A stretch of 64,000 nucleotides of DNA from contig CAVQJL010000005.1 in assembly GCA_963712815.1 (NCBI GenBank), positions 62,001 through 126,000 on the forward strand. The letters are read 5' to 3'. The notes beneath the pieces were generated by a model that was given only the letters and a program-made list of their open reading frames with translations, was not told the DNA's origin and ran no database searches. This document shows, piece after piece, positions 36,833 through 47,433 of this stretch. The position numbers and the translations under genes were made by a program. Numbering within the stretch: position 1 is the stretch's first letter; each line of letters begins with the position of its first letter. This DNA comes from RPQJ01 sp963712815 (lineage in GTDB: Bacteria > Pseudomonadota > Gammaproteobacteria > Steroidobacterales > Steroidobacteraceae).

Positions 36833-38170
36833 GTGAAAGTTACAGTATTCGGTTCCGGTTACGTGGGCCTCGTCACGGGCGCCTGTTTCGCCGAGGCGGG
36901 CAACCACGTGGTGTGCGTGGACATCGACGCGGGCAAGGTCGCGCGCCTGCAGCAGGGCGAGATCCCGATCCACGAGCCGGGCCTCGACGATCTCGTCCGT
37001 CGCAACCAGGACAAGGGGCGGCTGCGGTTCACGACCAGCGCCGAAGAGGGCGTCGCCCACGGCCTGTTCCAGTTCATCGCGGTGGGCACGCCGCCGGAGG
37101 AGGACGGCTCGGCGGACCTCTCCCACGTGCTCGCGGTCGCCGAGACCATCGGCCGCCACATGACCGACTACCGGATCGTGGTGGACAAGTCCACGGTGCC
37201 GGTCGGCACCGCCGACAAGGTACGCGAGCGCATCGAGCACACGCTCGGCGGGCGCGGCGCTAAGCTCGAGTTCGACGTGGTCTCCAACCCCGAGTTCCTC
37301 AAGGAGGGGGCGGCGATCGCCGACTTCATGAAGCCCGACCGCGTGGTGGTCGGCACGGACAACCCGCGCACGGCCGAGCTGCTCAAGACCCTCTACGACC
37401 CGTTCACCCGCAGTCGCGAGCGCATGATCGTCATGGACGTCCGCTCGGCTGAACTCACCAAGTACGCCGCGAACGCGATGCTCGCCACCAAGATCAGCTT
37501 CATGAACGAGATGGCGAACCTCGCCGAGCGCATGGGCGCCGACATCGAGAAGGTGCGCCTGGGCATCGGTTCGGACCCGCGCATCGGCTACAGCTTCATC
37601 TACCCGGGCGCAGGCTACGGCGGGTCGTGTTTCCCGAAGGACGTCAAGGCCCTGGTGCACAGCGCCGGCGAGTACGCGTTCGACGCCGAGCTGCTCAAGT
37701 CGGTCGAGGCGGTCAACAAGCGCCAGAAGCAGCTGCTGTTCCGCAAGATCCACGCCTTCTTCCAGGGCAAGCTCGAGGGCCGCACGATCGGCCTGTGGGG
37801 CCTCGCCTTCAAGCCCAACACCGACGACATGCGCGAGGCGCCGGCCCGCGAGCTCATGGAGGCCCTCTGGGCGGCGGGAGCGAAAGTCCGGGCCTACGAT
37901 CCGGTCGCGATGGAGGAGGCGCGGCGCATCTACGGCGACCGGCCGGATCTCGCGCTGGTGGACAGCGCCGAGGCCGCGCTCGAGGGTGCCGACGCGCTCG
38001 CGCTGCTGACCGAATGGCAGGAGTTCCGCAGCCCCGACTTCGAGCTGATCCACGATTCCCTGCGCCACAAGGTCATCTTCGACGGCCGCAACCTGTACGA
38101 CCCGGGGATGGTCAAGAGCTACGGGCTCACCTACCACGGCATCGGCCGCGGCGAGTCGCTGGTCGTCTGA
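36833..38170 (+). CDS. ugd: UDP-glucose 6-dehydrogenase
   Basis: 445 residues from GTG 36833. NAD motif VFGSGYVGLVTGACFAE, VAVGTPP-type stretch, KSTVPVGTAD, SNPEFLKEG, and the catalytic Cys in GYGGSCFPKDV. C-terminal domain with GLAFKPNTDDMREAPA. It oxidises UDP-glucose to UDP-glucuronate, the substrate for the LspL-type epimerase near 8.2 kb. GDP-mannose dehydrogenases share the fold, but NTDDMREAP and the length fit Ugd. Frame intact. Confidence 0.94.
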   Translation: MKVTVFGSGYVGLVTGACFAEAGNHVVCVDIDAGKVARLQQGEIPIHEPGLDDLVRRNQDKGRLRFTTSAEEGVAHGLFQFIAVGTPPEEDGSADLSHVLAVAETIGRHMTDYRIVVDKSTVPVGTADKVRERIEHTLGGRGAKLEFDVVSNPEFLKEGAAIADFMKPDRVVVGTDNPRTAELLKTLYDPFTRSRERMIVMDVRSAELTKYAANAMLATKISFMNEMANLAERMGADIEKVRLGIGSDPRIGYSFIYPGAGYGGSCFPKDVKALVHSAGEYAFDAELLKSVEAVNKRQKQLLFRKIHAFFQGKLEGRTIGLWGLAFKPNTDDMREAPARELMEALWAAGAKVRAYDPVAMEEARRIYGDRPDLALVDSAEAALEGADALALLTEWQEFRSPDFELIHDSLRHKVIFDGRNLYDPGMVKSYGLTYHGIGRGESLVV

Positions 38171-38195
38171 GCGGGACCAACCGGAACCCAAACGC

Positions 38196-39964
38196 TTGAC
38201 CCTCGAGATCGCAATCACGCTCGGCGTCGTCGCCGGCGTGCTGCTGCTGCTGACGACGAGCCGGCTCGACACGGACGTCGTGCTGGTGGGCGCCATGATC
38301 ACGCTCACGCTGGCCGGCATCCTCAAGCCCGACCAGGCGCTGCAGGGATTCGCGAGCAACGGCGTCATGACCATCGCCGCGCTCTACATCGTGGTCGCCG
38401 GGCTGCGCGAGACGGGTGCCATGGCCTGGATCTCACGCTGGGTCCTCGGCCGCCCGCGATCGCTTGCAGTGGCGCAGGGCAAGCTGATGCTGGTCACCAG
38501 CGCGCTGTCGGCAGTGATCAACAACACGCCCGTGGTCGCGCTGTTCATCCCGGTGGCACAGGAGTGGGCGTCGCGCTTCGGCTACTCGATCTCGAAGCTG
38601 CTGATGCCCATGAATCACCTCGTGATCCTGGCGGGCATGTGCACGCTGATCGGCACCAGCACCAACCTGATCGTCAACAGCCTGCTCGTGAAGACGGTGC
38701 CGGACTCCGGGCTCAGCCTGTTCAGCCTCGTGTGGATCGGGCTGCCGCTGACGGCCATCGGGTTCGTGTACATGCTGGTCGCGAGCCCGTGGCTGCTGCC
38801 CGACCGCCAGAGCCCGGTCGAACAGCTGGAGAATGCCCGCGAGTACAGCGTCGAGGCCCGGGTCACGCCCAACGGCCCGCTGGTCGGCCGCAGCATCGCG
38901 GAGGTCGGCCTGCGCAGCATGCGGTACGCCTTCGTGCTCGAGATCGCCCGCGGCGACCGGCTGCTCACCGCCGTGGGGCCCGATGAGGTCCTGCAGGCGA
39001 ACGACCGCGTTACCTTCGTCGGCGTCGTGGACGCCGTCAACGAGCTGCGCCGCATCCCGGGTCTGCTCGTCGCCGAGGACCAGACCTTCCAGCTCAACCT
39101 GCGCCACGCCCAGCGCCGCCTCGTGGAGCTGGTGCTCTCGGCCAGCTCGCCGCTGGTCGGCCAGACCGTCCGCCAGTCGGAGTTCCGCAGCACCTACAAC
39201 GCTGCCGTGATCTCGATTTCCCGCGACGGAGCGAGGCTCGAGGGCAAGCTCGGCGACGTGCGCCTGCGCCCGGGCGACACGCTGCTCGTGGAGGCCGACC
39301 AGAACTTCGTCGGCCGCCACAAGTACAACCGCGATTTCCTGCTCGTCAGCTCGCTGCAGGATTCTGCGCCACCGGATTTCGCCCGTGCGCCGCTCGCGTT
39401 CGTGATCCTGGTCGCGATGTTGATCGTGGCAGGCTTCGAATGGATCCCGCTGTTCCAGGCCTCGTTCCTCGCGGCGGGCCTGATGGTGGCGACTGGCTGC
39501 GTCACGCTCGCAATGGCCCGACGCAGCATCGAGTACCCGGTGCTCGTCGGCATCGGCGCGTCGTTCGCGCTCGGATTCGCGCTCGCGGAGTCCGGCGCGG
39601 CGCAGCTGCTCGCCAGCTGGATCGGCGACATCGCGCGTGGCGACCCGTTCTGGGCGCTGGTCGTGCTGTACGTCGCCACCGTCATGACGACGGAGATGAT
39701 CACCAACAACGCCGCCGGCGTGCTGATGTTCCCGATCGCCATGGCGGTGGCCCAGGACGGCAACGTGAGCTTCCTGCCCTACGTGGTCTGCGTGATGGTC
39801 GGGGCTTCGGCGGGTTTCATCACGCCGATCGGCTACCAGACCAACCTGATGGTGTACGGCCCGGGCGGCTACCGCTGGATGGACTACATCCGCTTCGGCA
39901 CGCCGCTCAGCCTCTGGTCGGCATCGCGACCGTGCTGATCGTGCCGCGCGTCTGGCCGTTCTGA
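38196..39964 (+). CDS. SLC13-family permease with two RCK_C domains (one frameshift at the end)
   Basis: About 590 residues from TTG 38196. A membrane half with NNTPVVALFIPV and GTSTNLIVNSLL (the Na+/substrate hairpin of DASS carriers), then a cytosolic insert with two TrkA-C/RCK_C domains (GPLVGRSIAEVGLR, SPLVGQTVRQSEFR), then the second membrane half with TNNAAGVLMFPI and GYQTNLMVYGPGGYRW. The open frame ends at 39938, but after GTPLSL the family tail LVGIATVLIVPRVWPF appears in another frame and stops at 39964, so one base is probably missing. Likely an anion (sulfate or dicarboxylate) symporter; the substrate is not evident. Confidence 0.88.
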
Positions 39965-40049
39965 GCTTCCCGCCCGCGGCGAGACTGCCGGCCCTGAAGC
40001 GCGTAGGGCGGTCGTCTACAATGGCGGTCCGTCACCCAAAGGGCTCTCC

Positions 40050-41497
40050 ATGCTGATCCCCGTCGTCCTCTCCGGCGGCTCCGGCACCCGCCTCTGGCCG
40101 CTTTCGCGCGAGCTCTATCCGAAGCAGCTGCTGCCGCTGGTGGGCGAGCGGACGATGCTCCAGGAGACCGTGGCACGCGTCGCGGGCGTCTCCGACGTCG
40201 GCGCGCCGGTCGTGGTGTGCAACGAGAGCCACCGCTTCATGGTCGCGGAGCAGCTGCGCGACCTCGGGTCCCCGCCGCAGGCGATCGTGCTCGAGCCGGT
40301 CGGACGCAACACCGCGCCGGCGGTCGCCGTCGCCGCACTCGTGGCAATCGGTCGTGCTGCGGCTCGGCAAGCGGCCCCATGGGGGAGGCGGATCCGGTGC
40401 TGCTGGTGCTGCCGGCCGACCACGTGATCCGCGACGTCGAGTCATTCCGCGAGGCGGTCGTGGCCGGCCGTGCGGCGGCGGAGCTGGGCAAGCTCGTCAC
40501 GTTCGGCGTCGTGCCGGACCGGCCCGAGACTGGCTACGGTTACATCCGGCGGGCGAGGGGAGAGGGCCCAGTCTACCCGGTCGCCGAGTTCGTCGAGAAG
40601 CCCGACCTCGCGACGGCCGTGCGCTACGTGCAGTCCGGCGAGTACTTCTGGAACAGCGGCATGTTCATGTTCCGCGCACGCACCTACCTCGCCGAGCTCC
40701 GCGAGCACGCCCCGGCGATGCTCGCCGCCTGCGAGGCCGCGGTCGCCGCGGCGACCCGCGACCTCGATTTCACCCGCCTGCCGCCCGCCGAGTTCGGCGC
40801 CTGCCCGGCCGATTCGGTCGACTACGCCGTCATGGAGAAGACCACCGCGGCGGTCGTGGTGCCGCTCGACGCCGGCTGGAGCGACGTGGGCTCGTGGTCG
40901 GCGCTGCAGGACGCGCTGCAGCACGGACGCGCAGGGCAACGTCACGGCGGGCGACGTGATCACCGAGGGCGCCACCGGCTGCTACCTGCACTCGACGAGC
41001 CGGCTGATCGCCGCCGTCGGCCTCACGGACCACGTCGTGGTCGAGACCAAGGACGCGGTGCTGGTCGCGCCGCGCGACAAGGTCCAGGACGTGAAGGCGC
41101 TGGTCGCCCGGCTGAAGGCCCAGGGCCGCTACGAGACCTCGCTGCACCGCGAGGTGTTCCGCCCGTGGGGCAGCTACGACAGCATCGACGACGGCGAGCG
41201 ATTCCAGGTCAAGCGGCTGGTGGTGAAGCCCGGCGCCTCGATGTCGCTGCAGCTGCACCACCACCGCGCCGAGCACTGGATCGTGGTCTCGGGCACCGCG
41301 CGCATCACGCGCGGCGAGGAGACCTTCCTGCTCGGCGAGAACGAGTCGACTTTCATCCCGATGGGCACGAAGCACCGCATCGAGAATCCGGGCATGGTCA
41401 CGCTGCACATCATCGAGGTGCAGTCGGGCAGCTACCTCGGCGAGGACGACATCGTGCGATTCGAGGACGTTACGGACGCGAGGGATCGAGCACATGA
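40050..41497 (+). pseudogene. Mannose-1-phosphate guanylyltransferase/mannose-6-phosphate isomerase, frameshifted
   Basis: About 480 residues. The start has the nucleotidyltransferase signature GGSGTRLWPLSRELYPKQLLPL. FVEKPD, YFWNSGMFMF and SVDYAVMEKT follow in a second frame, then DAQGNVTAGDVI in a third, and a C-terminal type II cupin isomerase domain (FRPWGSYDSIDDGERFQVK, HHHRAEHWIVV). Breaks are near 40375, at about 40929, and near 41470. The proper end VYGREGSST overlaps the next ATG at 41494. It is the ManC/AlgA type, giving GDP-mannose with the adjacent phosphomannomutase. Confidence 0.88.
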
Positions 41498-42864
41498 ACC
41501 CCATCAGCATCAGCGGCTTCAAGGCCTACGACCTGCGCGGCCGCATCCCGGCCGAGCTGAACGAGGACGTCGCCTACCGCATCGGCCGCGCCTACGCGGA
41601 GTTCGTCAAGCCGAAGAAGGTGATCGTCGGCCGCGACATCCGCCTCTCGAGCGAGGAACTCGCCAAGGCCCTCGAGCAGGGCCTGCTCGACTCCGGCGTG
41701 GACGTCTACGACATCGGCCTCTGCGGCACCGAGGTCGTGTACTTCGCGACCTTCGCCAAGGAGATGGACGGCGGCATCATGGTCACGGCGAGCCACAACC
41801 CGCCGGACTACAACGGCATGAAGTTCGTGCGCGAGGGCTCGCGGCCGATCAGCGGCGACAACGGCCTGCAGGACATCCGCGCGATCGCCGAGGCGGGCCG
41901 CTTCAGCGCGCCGGCGCGCGTCGGCGAGCGCTTCGCCGTGGACATCATGCCGGAGTACATCGAGCACCTGCTCTCGTACGTGGACCGCGCCGAGGCTCAA
42001 GCCGCTGCGAGTCGTCGTGCACGCCGGCAACGGCGGCGCCGGGCCTGATCGTCGACAAGCTCGAGCCGTTCCTGCCGTTCGAGTTCATCAAGGTGCACCA
42101 CGAGCCCGACGGCACGTTCCCGAACGGCGTGCCGAACCCGATGCTCGTCGAGAACCACCGCGCGCCGGTCGAGGCGCTGCGGCGCACACGGCGCCGACTG
42201 CGCGATCTCCTGGGACGGCGACTTCGACCGCTGCTTCCTGTTCGACGAGCACGGCGGCTTCATCGAGGGCTACTACATCGTCGGGCTGCTGGCCTCGGTG
42301 TTCCTGCAGCGCCACCCGGGCAGCCGGATCGTCCACGACCCGCGGCTCACCTGGAACACGCTCGACATCGTCGCGCAGGGCGGCGGCGAGGCGGTGCAGT
42401 CGAAGTCCGGTCACGCGTTCATCAAGCAGGTGATGCGCGAGGTGGACGGCATCTACGGCGGCGAGATGAGCGCGCATCACTACTTCCGCGACTTCGCCTA
42501 CTGCGACAGCGGCATGATCCCGTGGCTGCTGGTGCCGCAGGTCATGAGCGACACGGGCAAGAGCCTGTCGCAGCTGGTGGGCGAGCGCATGAAGGCATGT
42601 TCCCCACCAGCGGCGAGATCAACCGCCGCGTGCCGGATGCGCCGGCGACGATCGCCGCCGTGCTCGGCGAGGTACGAGCCGCAGGCGCTGCGCGTCGACT
42701 ACACCGACGGCGTCAGCGTCGAGTTCGACCGCTGGCGCTTCAACCTGCGCGCGTCGAATACCGAGCCGCTGATCCGGCTCAACGTCGAGAGCCGCGGCGA
42801 CGAGGCGCTGATGCGCGAGAAGACGGCGGAGTTGCTGGCGCTGGTTGGCGGGGAGCCGGGCTGA
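41494..42864 (+). pseudogene. Phosphomannomutase (AlgC/ManB type), frameshifted
   Basis: About 455 residues. ISGFKAYDLRGRIP, the phosphoserine loop TASHNPPDYNGMK, KPLRVVVHAGNGGAG, the metal loop ISWDGDFDRCF, GGGEAVQSKSGHAFIKQ, GGEMSAHHYFRDF and the sugar-phosphate site RASNTEPLIRLNVE occur in order. Extra bases are near 41997, 42047, 42183 and 42673, and one C is lost after 42596 (before MFPTSGEINRR). It converts mannose-6-phosphate to mannose-1-phosphate (AlgC also acts on glucose phosphates). It overlaps the preceding gene by 4 bases. Confidence 0.9.
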
Positions 42865-42870
42865 TTAGGC

Positions 42871-43711
42871 CTGCGCTGGCTGCTCTGGTCGCTCGCGAGT
42901 CCCTCGCAGATCCTGCTTGCCTGCGCGATCGTGGGCGGAGTGCTGCTGCTCTTCTCCCGTCCTCGCGTCGGGCCGCCGGGTCGCGTAGCGCGACTGGGCA
43001 GTGCGCTGGCGGTGATCGGCAGTCTCGGCCTGCTCGCCTTCGGACTGTTCCCGACCAGCCACACGCTCGCGCGGGTGCTCGAGGAGCGGTTCCCGCGGCC
43101 TGAATTGCCTGCGGACGTCGCGGGCATCGTGCTTCTCGGCGGCGCCGAGCGCGTCCCGGCATCGGACGCCCACGGCGAGCCGCTTCTGAATCCGTCTGCG
43201 ACGCGCTATGTCGCCGCACTTCGTCTCGCGGAACGCTCATCCGCGGGCGCGGCTCGTGCACACCGGTGGCGCGCGCCTGCGGGACGGCGGCCGCGGGTTC
43301 GGCTCTGAGTCGGCCGTCGCGGCCGCCGTACTCGAGGGCGCGGGGCTCGATCCGCGTCGCGTCGTCTACGAATCGGTGGCGCGGGACTCCTGCGAGCATC
43401 CGGCCAGGGTCCGTGAGCTCGTGCGGCCGGCGCCGGGGGAGACCTGGGTCGTGGTCACATCGGCCATGCACATGCCCCGCGTGGTGGGCTGCTTCCGGGC
43501 CGCAGGATGGCCTGAAATCGTTCCCTACCCGACGGACTTTCGCGTGGTCCCGGGCGACTGGGGCCGCGGCACGTTCCGCATCGCCGACAACCTCGCGCTG
43601 CTCGACGCGTCGCTGCACGAGTGGCTCGGGCTCGCGTACTACCGGCTCTCGGCCGGATTGCGGAGATCTTTCCCGCCCCCTAAACTACGCGCCCTTCGAT
43701 CGGGCGGTTAG
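42871..43711 (+). pseudogene. YdcF/ElyC-like (DUF218) membrane protein, frameshifted
   Basis: About 275 residues: two N-terminal hydrophobic segments (LLWSLASPSQILLACAIVGGVLL and a second near ALAVIGSLGLLAFGLF), then the DUF218 domain with IVLLGGAERV, LVHTGGARL, SESAVAAAVL, SCEHPARV, VVVTSAMHMPR and YPTDFRV. ElyC-like proteins act in envelope polysaccharide assembly. An extra T at 43237 (CGC/CGT) breaks it. The start is unclear: the hydrophobic N-terminus extends upstream of the first GTG (42931). The open frame runs into tRNA-Val; restoring one C in the C-run before 43681 would give a stop at about 43683. Confidence 0.75.
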
Positions 43712-43776
43712 CTCAGCGGTAGAGCACTGCTTTCACACGGCAGGGGTCAGTGGTTCGATCCCACTACCGCCCACCA
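43702..43776 (+). tRNA. tRNA-Val(CAC)
   Basis: A full cloverleaf. Acceptor GGGCGGT/ACCGCCC, D stem GCTC/GAGC, anticodon stem CTGCT/GGCAG with loop TTCACAC (anticodon CAC, reading GUG), T-arm AGTGG-TTCGATC-CCACT, discriminator A and encoded CCA. A TAAACT -10 candidate (43681-43686) is 16 bases before the first base. Confidence 0.96.
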
Positions 43777-43783
43777 GAACCCG

Positions 43784-43812
43784 ACGCCGGCCTCGCAGCC
43801 GGCGTTGTCTTT
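43784..43812 (+). terminator. Intrinsic terminator after tRNA-Val
   Basis: A perfect 8-bp stem (ACGCCGGC / GCCGGCGT, 6-base loop) 8 bases after the tRNA, followed by TGTCTTT. It ends before gltX, which begins at 43839. Confidence 0.65.
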
Positions 43813-43838
43813 CCCGACCAAGCGAGTCGCATCGCCCC

Positions 43839-45249
43839 ATGACTGTCCGCACCCGTTTCGCCCCGAGTCCCACCGGCATGCTGCACATCGGCGGCGTGCG
43901 CACGGCGCTGTTCTGCTGGCTGTACGCGCGCCGTCACGGCGGCATGTTCATCCTGCGCATCGAGGACACCGATCTCGAGCGCTCGACGCCCGAGGCGGTG
44001 CAGGCGATCCTCGACGGCATGACGTGGCTCGGGCTCGACCACGACGAGGGCCCGTTCTACCAGACGCAGCGCATGGATCGGTACCGGAGGTGATCGACCA
44101 GTTCCTGCGCGACGGCACGGCCTACCACTGCTACTGCAGCAAGGAAGAGCTCGACGAGATGCGTGCCGCGCAGACTGGCGCGCAAGGAGAAGCCGCGCTA
44201 CGACGGCCGTTGCCGCGACGCGCACCGAGCCGCGAGCCGGGCGTGAGCCCGGTGGTGCGCTTCCGCAGCCCCGACGAGGGGCAGGTCGTCGTCAACGACA
44301 TCGTGCACGGCCCGATCATGTTCGACAGCGAGCGAGCTCGACGACCTGATCATCGCGCGCTCGGACGGCACGCCGACCTACAATTTCTGCGTGGTCGTGG
44401 ACGACTACGACATGCGCGTCACGCACGTGATCCGCGGCGACGACCACATCAACAACACGCCGCGGCAGATCAACATGCTGCGCGCGCTCGGCGTCGAGCC
44501 GCCGCGTCTACGCGCACGTGCCGATGATCCTCGGGCCCGACGGCGCCAAGCTCTCCAAGCGCCACGGCGCGGTCAGCGTGCTGCAGTACCGCGACATGGG
44601 CTTCCTGCCCGAGGCGCTGCTCAACTACCTCGGCGCGCCTCGGCTGGTCGCACGGCGACCAGGAGATCTTCAGCGCTCGACGAGATGATGCGCCTGTTCG
44701 ACATCGACGACGTCAACAAGTCGGCCTCGGCGCTGAACCTGGACAAGATGCTGTGGACCAACCAGCAGCACATGCTGCGCTCGACGCCCCGCGCACCTCG
44801 CGCAGCACCTCCGCCCGCAGCTCGAGGCGCTCGGCGTGGCGCCCGAGCGCCTGGACGACGAGCGGCTCGCGGCCGTGGCGAAGGCCCAGCAGGAGCGCGC
44901 CCGGACGCTCAAGGAGATGGCCGCGAACAGCGTGTTCTTCTTCCGCGACGTCACGGCGTACGAGCAGAAGGCGGCGACGAAGAACCTCACGCCGGACTCC
45001 GCGCCGACTGCTCGCGGCCGCGCGGGAGCGGCTCGCCGCGATGCCCGAGTGGCCGGCGCCCGCGATCCACGACGCGATCAACGGCGTGGCGGCGGAGCAG
45101 GGCGTCGGGCTCGGCAGGTGGCGCAGCCGGTGCGCGTGGCCGTGGCGGGCGGCACGGTGTCGCCGCCGATCGACGTCACGCTCGCGATCCTCGGCCGCGA
45201 GGAAACGCTCGCACGGCTCGATCGAGCGGTGGCGTACGCGCGCGGCTGA
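43839..45249 (+). pseudogene. gltX: Glutamyl-tRNA synthetase, frameshifted
   Basis: About 468 residues of a class I synthetase. FAPSPTGMLHIGGVRTALF (HIGH motif), IEDTDLERS, KEKPRYDGRCR, VVRFRSPDEG, SDGTPTYNFCVVVDD, HVIRGDDHINNTPRQI, PMILGPDGAKLSKRHGA (KMSKS), YLARLGWSHGDQEIFS and a C-terminal anticodon-binding helical domain. At least nine single-base indels interrupt it. An essential gene cannot be lost in the absence of another copy, so this is strong evidence that the indels are not in the living genome. tRNA-Glu lies 2 kb downstream. Confidence 0.93.
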
Positions 45250-45262
45250 CGTCCGCCCGGTC

Positions 45263-47029
45263 TCACCAGCCGCAGAATTCGCGCGCGCCGACGTCGATCG
45301 CGGCGACGCGTTGTCGCGGCCGCCCGGAGGCCGGGTGGACGTACTCGAACTCAGGCCACAACGACACGCCGTCCACCGAGCCGGGGTCGGTGCCGCCGTC
45401 GATCAGCGGCGAATCGGGCTCGAGGCCGAAGTCGAGCCGCGCCGAGTCGACGAGGCCGTGCTCCGGGGCCTGGTAGTTGCCCACGACCTCGACCGCACCC
45501 GCCTTGAGCGACATCGGCGCTCCGGCCAGCACGTTGTTGATGACCCGGACCGGGCGCTGGCTGCGGTTGCGTACGAAGGCCGCGTTCAGGTAGCGATTGT
45601 GGAGGCTGTTGTTCACCACCCACAGCCGCCCGGTCTCGATGTCCGGCCGCTCCGAGGCATAGGAGATCGCGTTCGGGTTTTCCGCCCGCGCGCCCTTCAG
45701 CAGCTCGTTGCCGATCACGTAGCCGTCGCCACCGACCGGCAGATCGATGAGGTAGCTCGAGTTGCCGTCGTCCTCGTCGGTGAGCCGGTTGTAGAGGATG
45801 CGGTTCACCGCGGCGCGGCTCTTCACCTCGTGACCGCTGCGCGAGTCGTGGGAGTGCGAGAAGCGCAGCGTGAAGCTGCGCACGCGCCCGACGTAGATGT
45901 TGTGGGACTGCCCGTCGCCGTAGCCGTTGCGCGAGAAGACGCTGTGCTCCACGAGGATGTCGCTGTCGGGGTCGTTCCAGGTCAGGAGCCCGGCCTCGTT
46001 GTCGCGGAACACGCTGTTGCGGACCGTGAGGTTGCGTCCCGTGAAACGGATCCCGGAGCCGTTGCGGGCGCGCGCACGCGCGCCGGCGAACTCGACGTTC
46101 TCCACCGTGATGTCGTTGCCCCGCAGCACCCAGATGCCCTGCTCATCGGCGGTGGCGCCGCGCGAGTCGAGCACTGCTCGTCCGCCCACGCCGCGCAGTC
46201 TCAGGCCGTCCTGGATCCACACGGCGACGTCGCCGGGGTAGGGGCCCGCGTCGATCTCGATGAGGTCGCCGTCCTGGGCGACGCGCGCCGCGTCGCTCGG
46301 GCGCCGCAGCTCGCGCAAGGATCCCACCTGCAGGATGCGACGCCCCCGTGCCTCGGCCGTGCCCGCGAGACTGGCGGTGGAGGGCGGGCCGAGCGGCTCC
46401 GGCGTGGCCGCGTGGCAGACGAAGTGCTGGCGTGCGGCCTCGACCAGCGGTTCGGACGATCGCAGCGCCTCGATCCGGGCATCCAGGCCACGCAGCTCCG
46501 CGGCGGGCAAACTGTCCTCATCGAGTTCGGAGCGCAGCCGCCAGCCCGCCACGAACTGCCGCAGGGTCGAGCGCGGATCGGTGTCGGTCATGCGCAGTTC
46601 CGTCTCGGCCTTGAGCCACGTCAAGGGCAGGCGCAGCGAGGCGTTCCGGTCGGCGGGATTCCCGATCACCTCGAGCGCATGCCCGTAGTCCTGCTGCGCG
46701 AGCAGGCTGTCCGCCAGCGTCACCGCCACGTCGTCCTCAGCGGCACCGAGCGCCAGCGCCCGGCGCAGCGAGCCCTCGGCGGCCGCCGCGGAGTCTGCAG
46801 CCAGCTCGGCGCGGGCGAGGGCGATGCGCAGTCGAGGGTCCTGTGGAGCCCGACGGATTGCATCGGTGAGCGCGGCGATCGAGTCAGCCGGATCGGCTGC
46901 GTCGCGGTCGGGTGCCGATGCCGGGTCCGCCTGACGTGTGCAGGCCGCGGCCAGCAGTACGGCGAGAGCTCCGGCCAGCAGCAGGGGCGTAAGTGCGAAA
47001 CTCGAGTGACGACGAGGCATCGAACTCAT
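45263..47029 (-). CDS. Lipoprotein with TPR-like region and right-handed parallel beta-helix
   Basis: 588 residues from the ATG at 47029; the frame is open further upstream but overlaps tRNA-Ala. The signal peptide ends in lipobox LAAAC. Residues 40-170 form Ala-rich helical repeats (LRIALARAELA, SLRRALALG), followed by a parallel beta-helix with stacked Asn/Val turns (NDITVENVEFAG, NLTVRNSVFRDN, DILVEHSVFSRNG, VVNNSLHNRYLN, VINNVLAG). The family resembles polysaccharide lyases or C5-epimerases, but no catalytic residues can be assigned. It faces gltX and is intact. A role in processing surface polysaccharide is inference. Confidence 0.8.
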   Translation of the reverse strand: MSSMPRRHSSFALTPLLLAGALAVLLAAACTRQADPASAPDRDAADPADSIAALTDAIRRAPQDPRLRIALARAELAADSAAAAEGSLRRALALGAAEDDVAVTLADSLLAQQDYGHALEVIGNPADRNASLRLPLTWLKAETELRMTDTDPRSTLRQFVAGWRLRSELDEDSLPAAELRGLDARIEALRSSEPLVEAARQHFVCHAATPEPLGPPSTASLAGTAEARGRRILQVGSLRELRRPSDAARVAQDGDLIEIDAGPYPGDVAVWIQDGLRLRGVGGRAVLDSRGATADEQGIWVLRGNDITVENVEFAGARARARNGSGIRFTGRNLTVRNSVFRDNEAGLLTWNDPDSDILVEHSVFSRNGYGDGQSHNIYVGRVRSFTLRFSHSHDSRSGHEVKSRAAVNRILYNRLTDEDDGNSSYLIDLPVGGDGYVIGNELLKGARAENPNAISYASERPDIETGRLWVVNNSLHNRYLNAAFVRNRSQRPVRVINNVLAGAPMSLKAGAVEVVGNYQAPEHGLVDSARLDFGLEPDSPLIDGGTDPGSVDGVSLWPEFEYVHPASGRPRQRVAAIDVGAREFCGW

Positions 47030-47099
47030 TGTGGACCACCGCCCTGAAGAGGTTTGTTGACACTCGTCATGCCCTCGGCCAGAATTCCGTGCTTCGTGT

Positions 47100-47175
<76 letters not shown>

Positions 47176-47187
47176 GATTTTGCCCGC

Positions 47188-47263
47188 GTCCCCATCGTCT
47201 AGAGGCCTAGGACACAACCCTTTCACGGTTGCGACCGGGGTTCGAATCCCCGTGGGGACGCCA
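47188..47263 (+). tRNA. tRNA-Glu(TTC)
   Basis: Acceptor GTCCCCA/TGGGGAC, anticodon stem CAACC/GGTTG with loop CTTTCAC (anticodon TTC), T-arm CGGGG-TTCGAAT-CCCCG, discriminator G and encoded CCA. Probably co-transcribed with tRNA-Ala. Confidence 0.97.
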
Positions 47264-47433
47264 ATCCCGGCCATGGGCCCGCTCGCATTTCACATATGCG
47301 ATTGGGGTCACATCGCGGGGTGCTGGGCCGGCTAGACTCCCTCCCGCAGGCGGAAGTTCCCCTGCCAGGTTCGGGTAGGCTCAAGAACAATAGCCGCCGG
47401 GCTCGAGGGCGTTCAAGGAGCCAGGATCCAGGC

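Noticed and set aside
43681..43711. Real overlap of the ydcF-like coding end with tRNA-Val
   Set aside because: Restoring one base in the C-run before 43681 gives a stop before the tRNA, so the overlap is probably caused by an indel.
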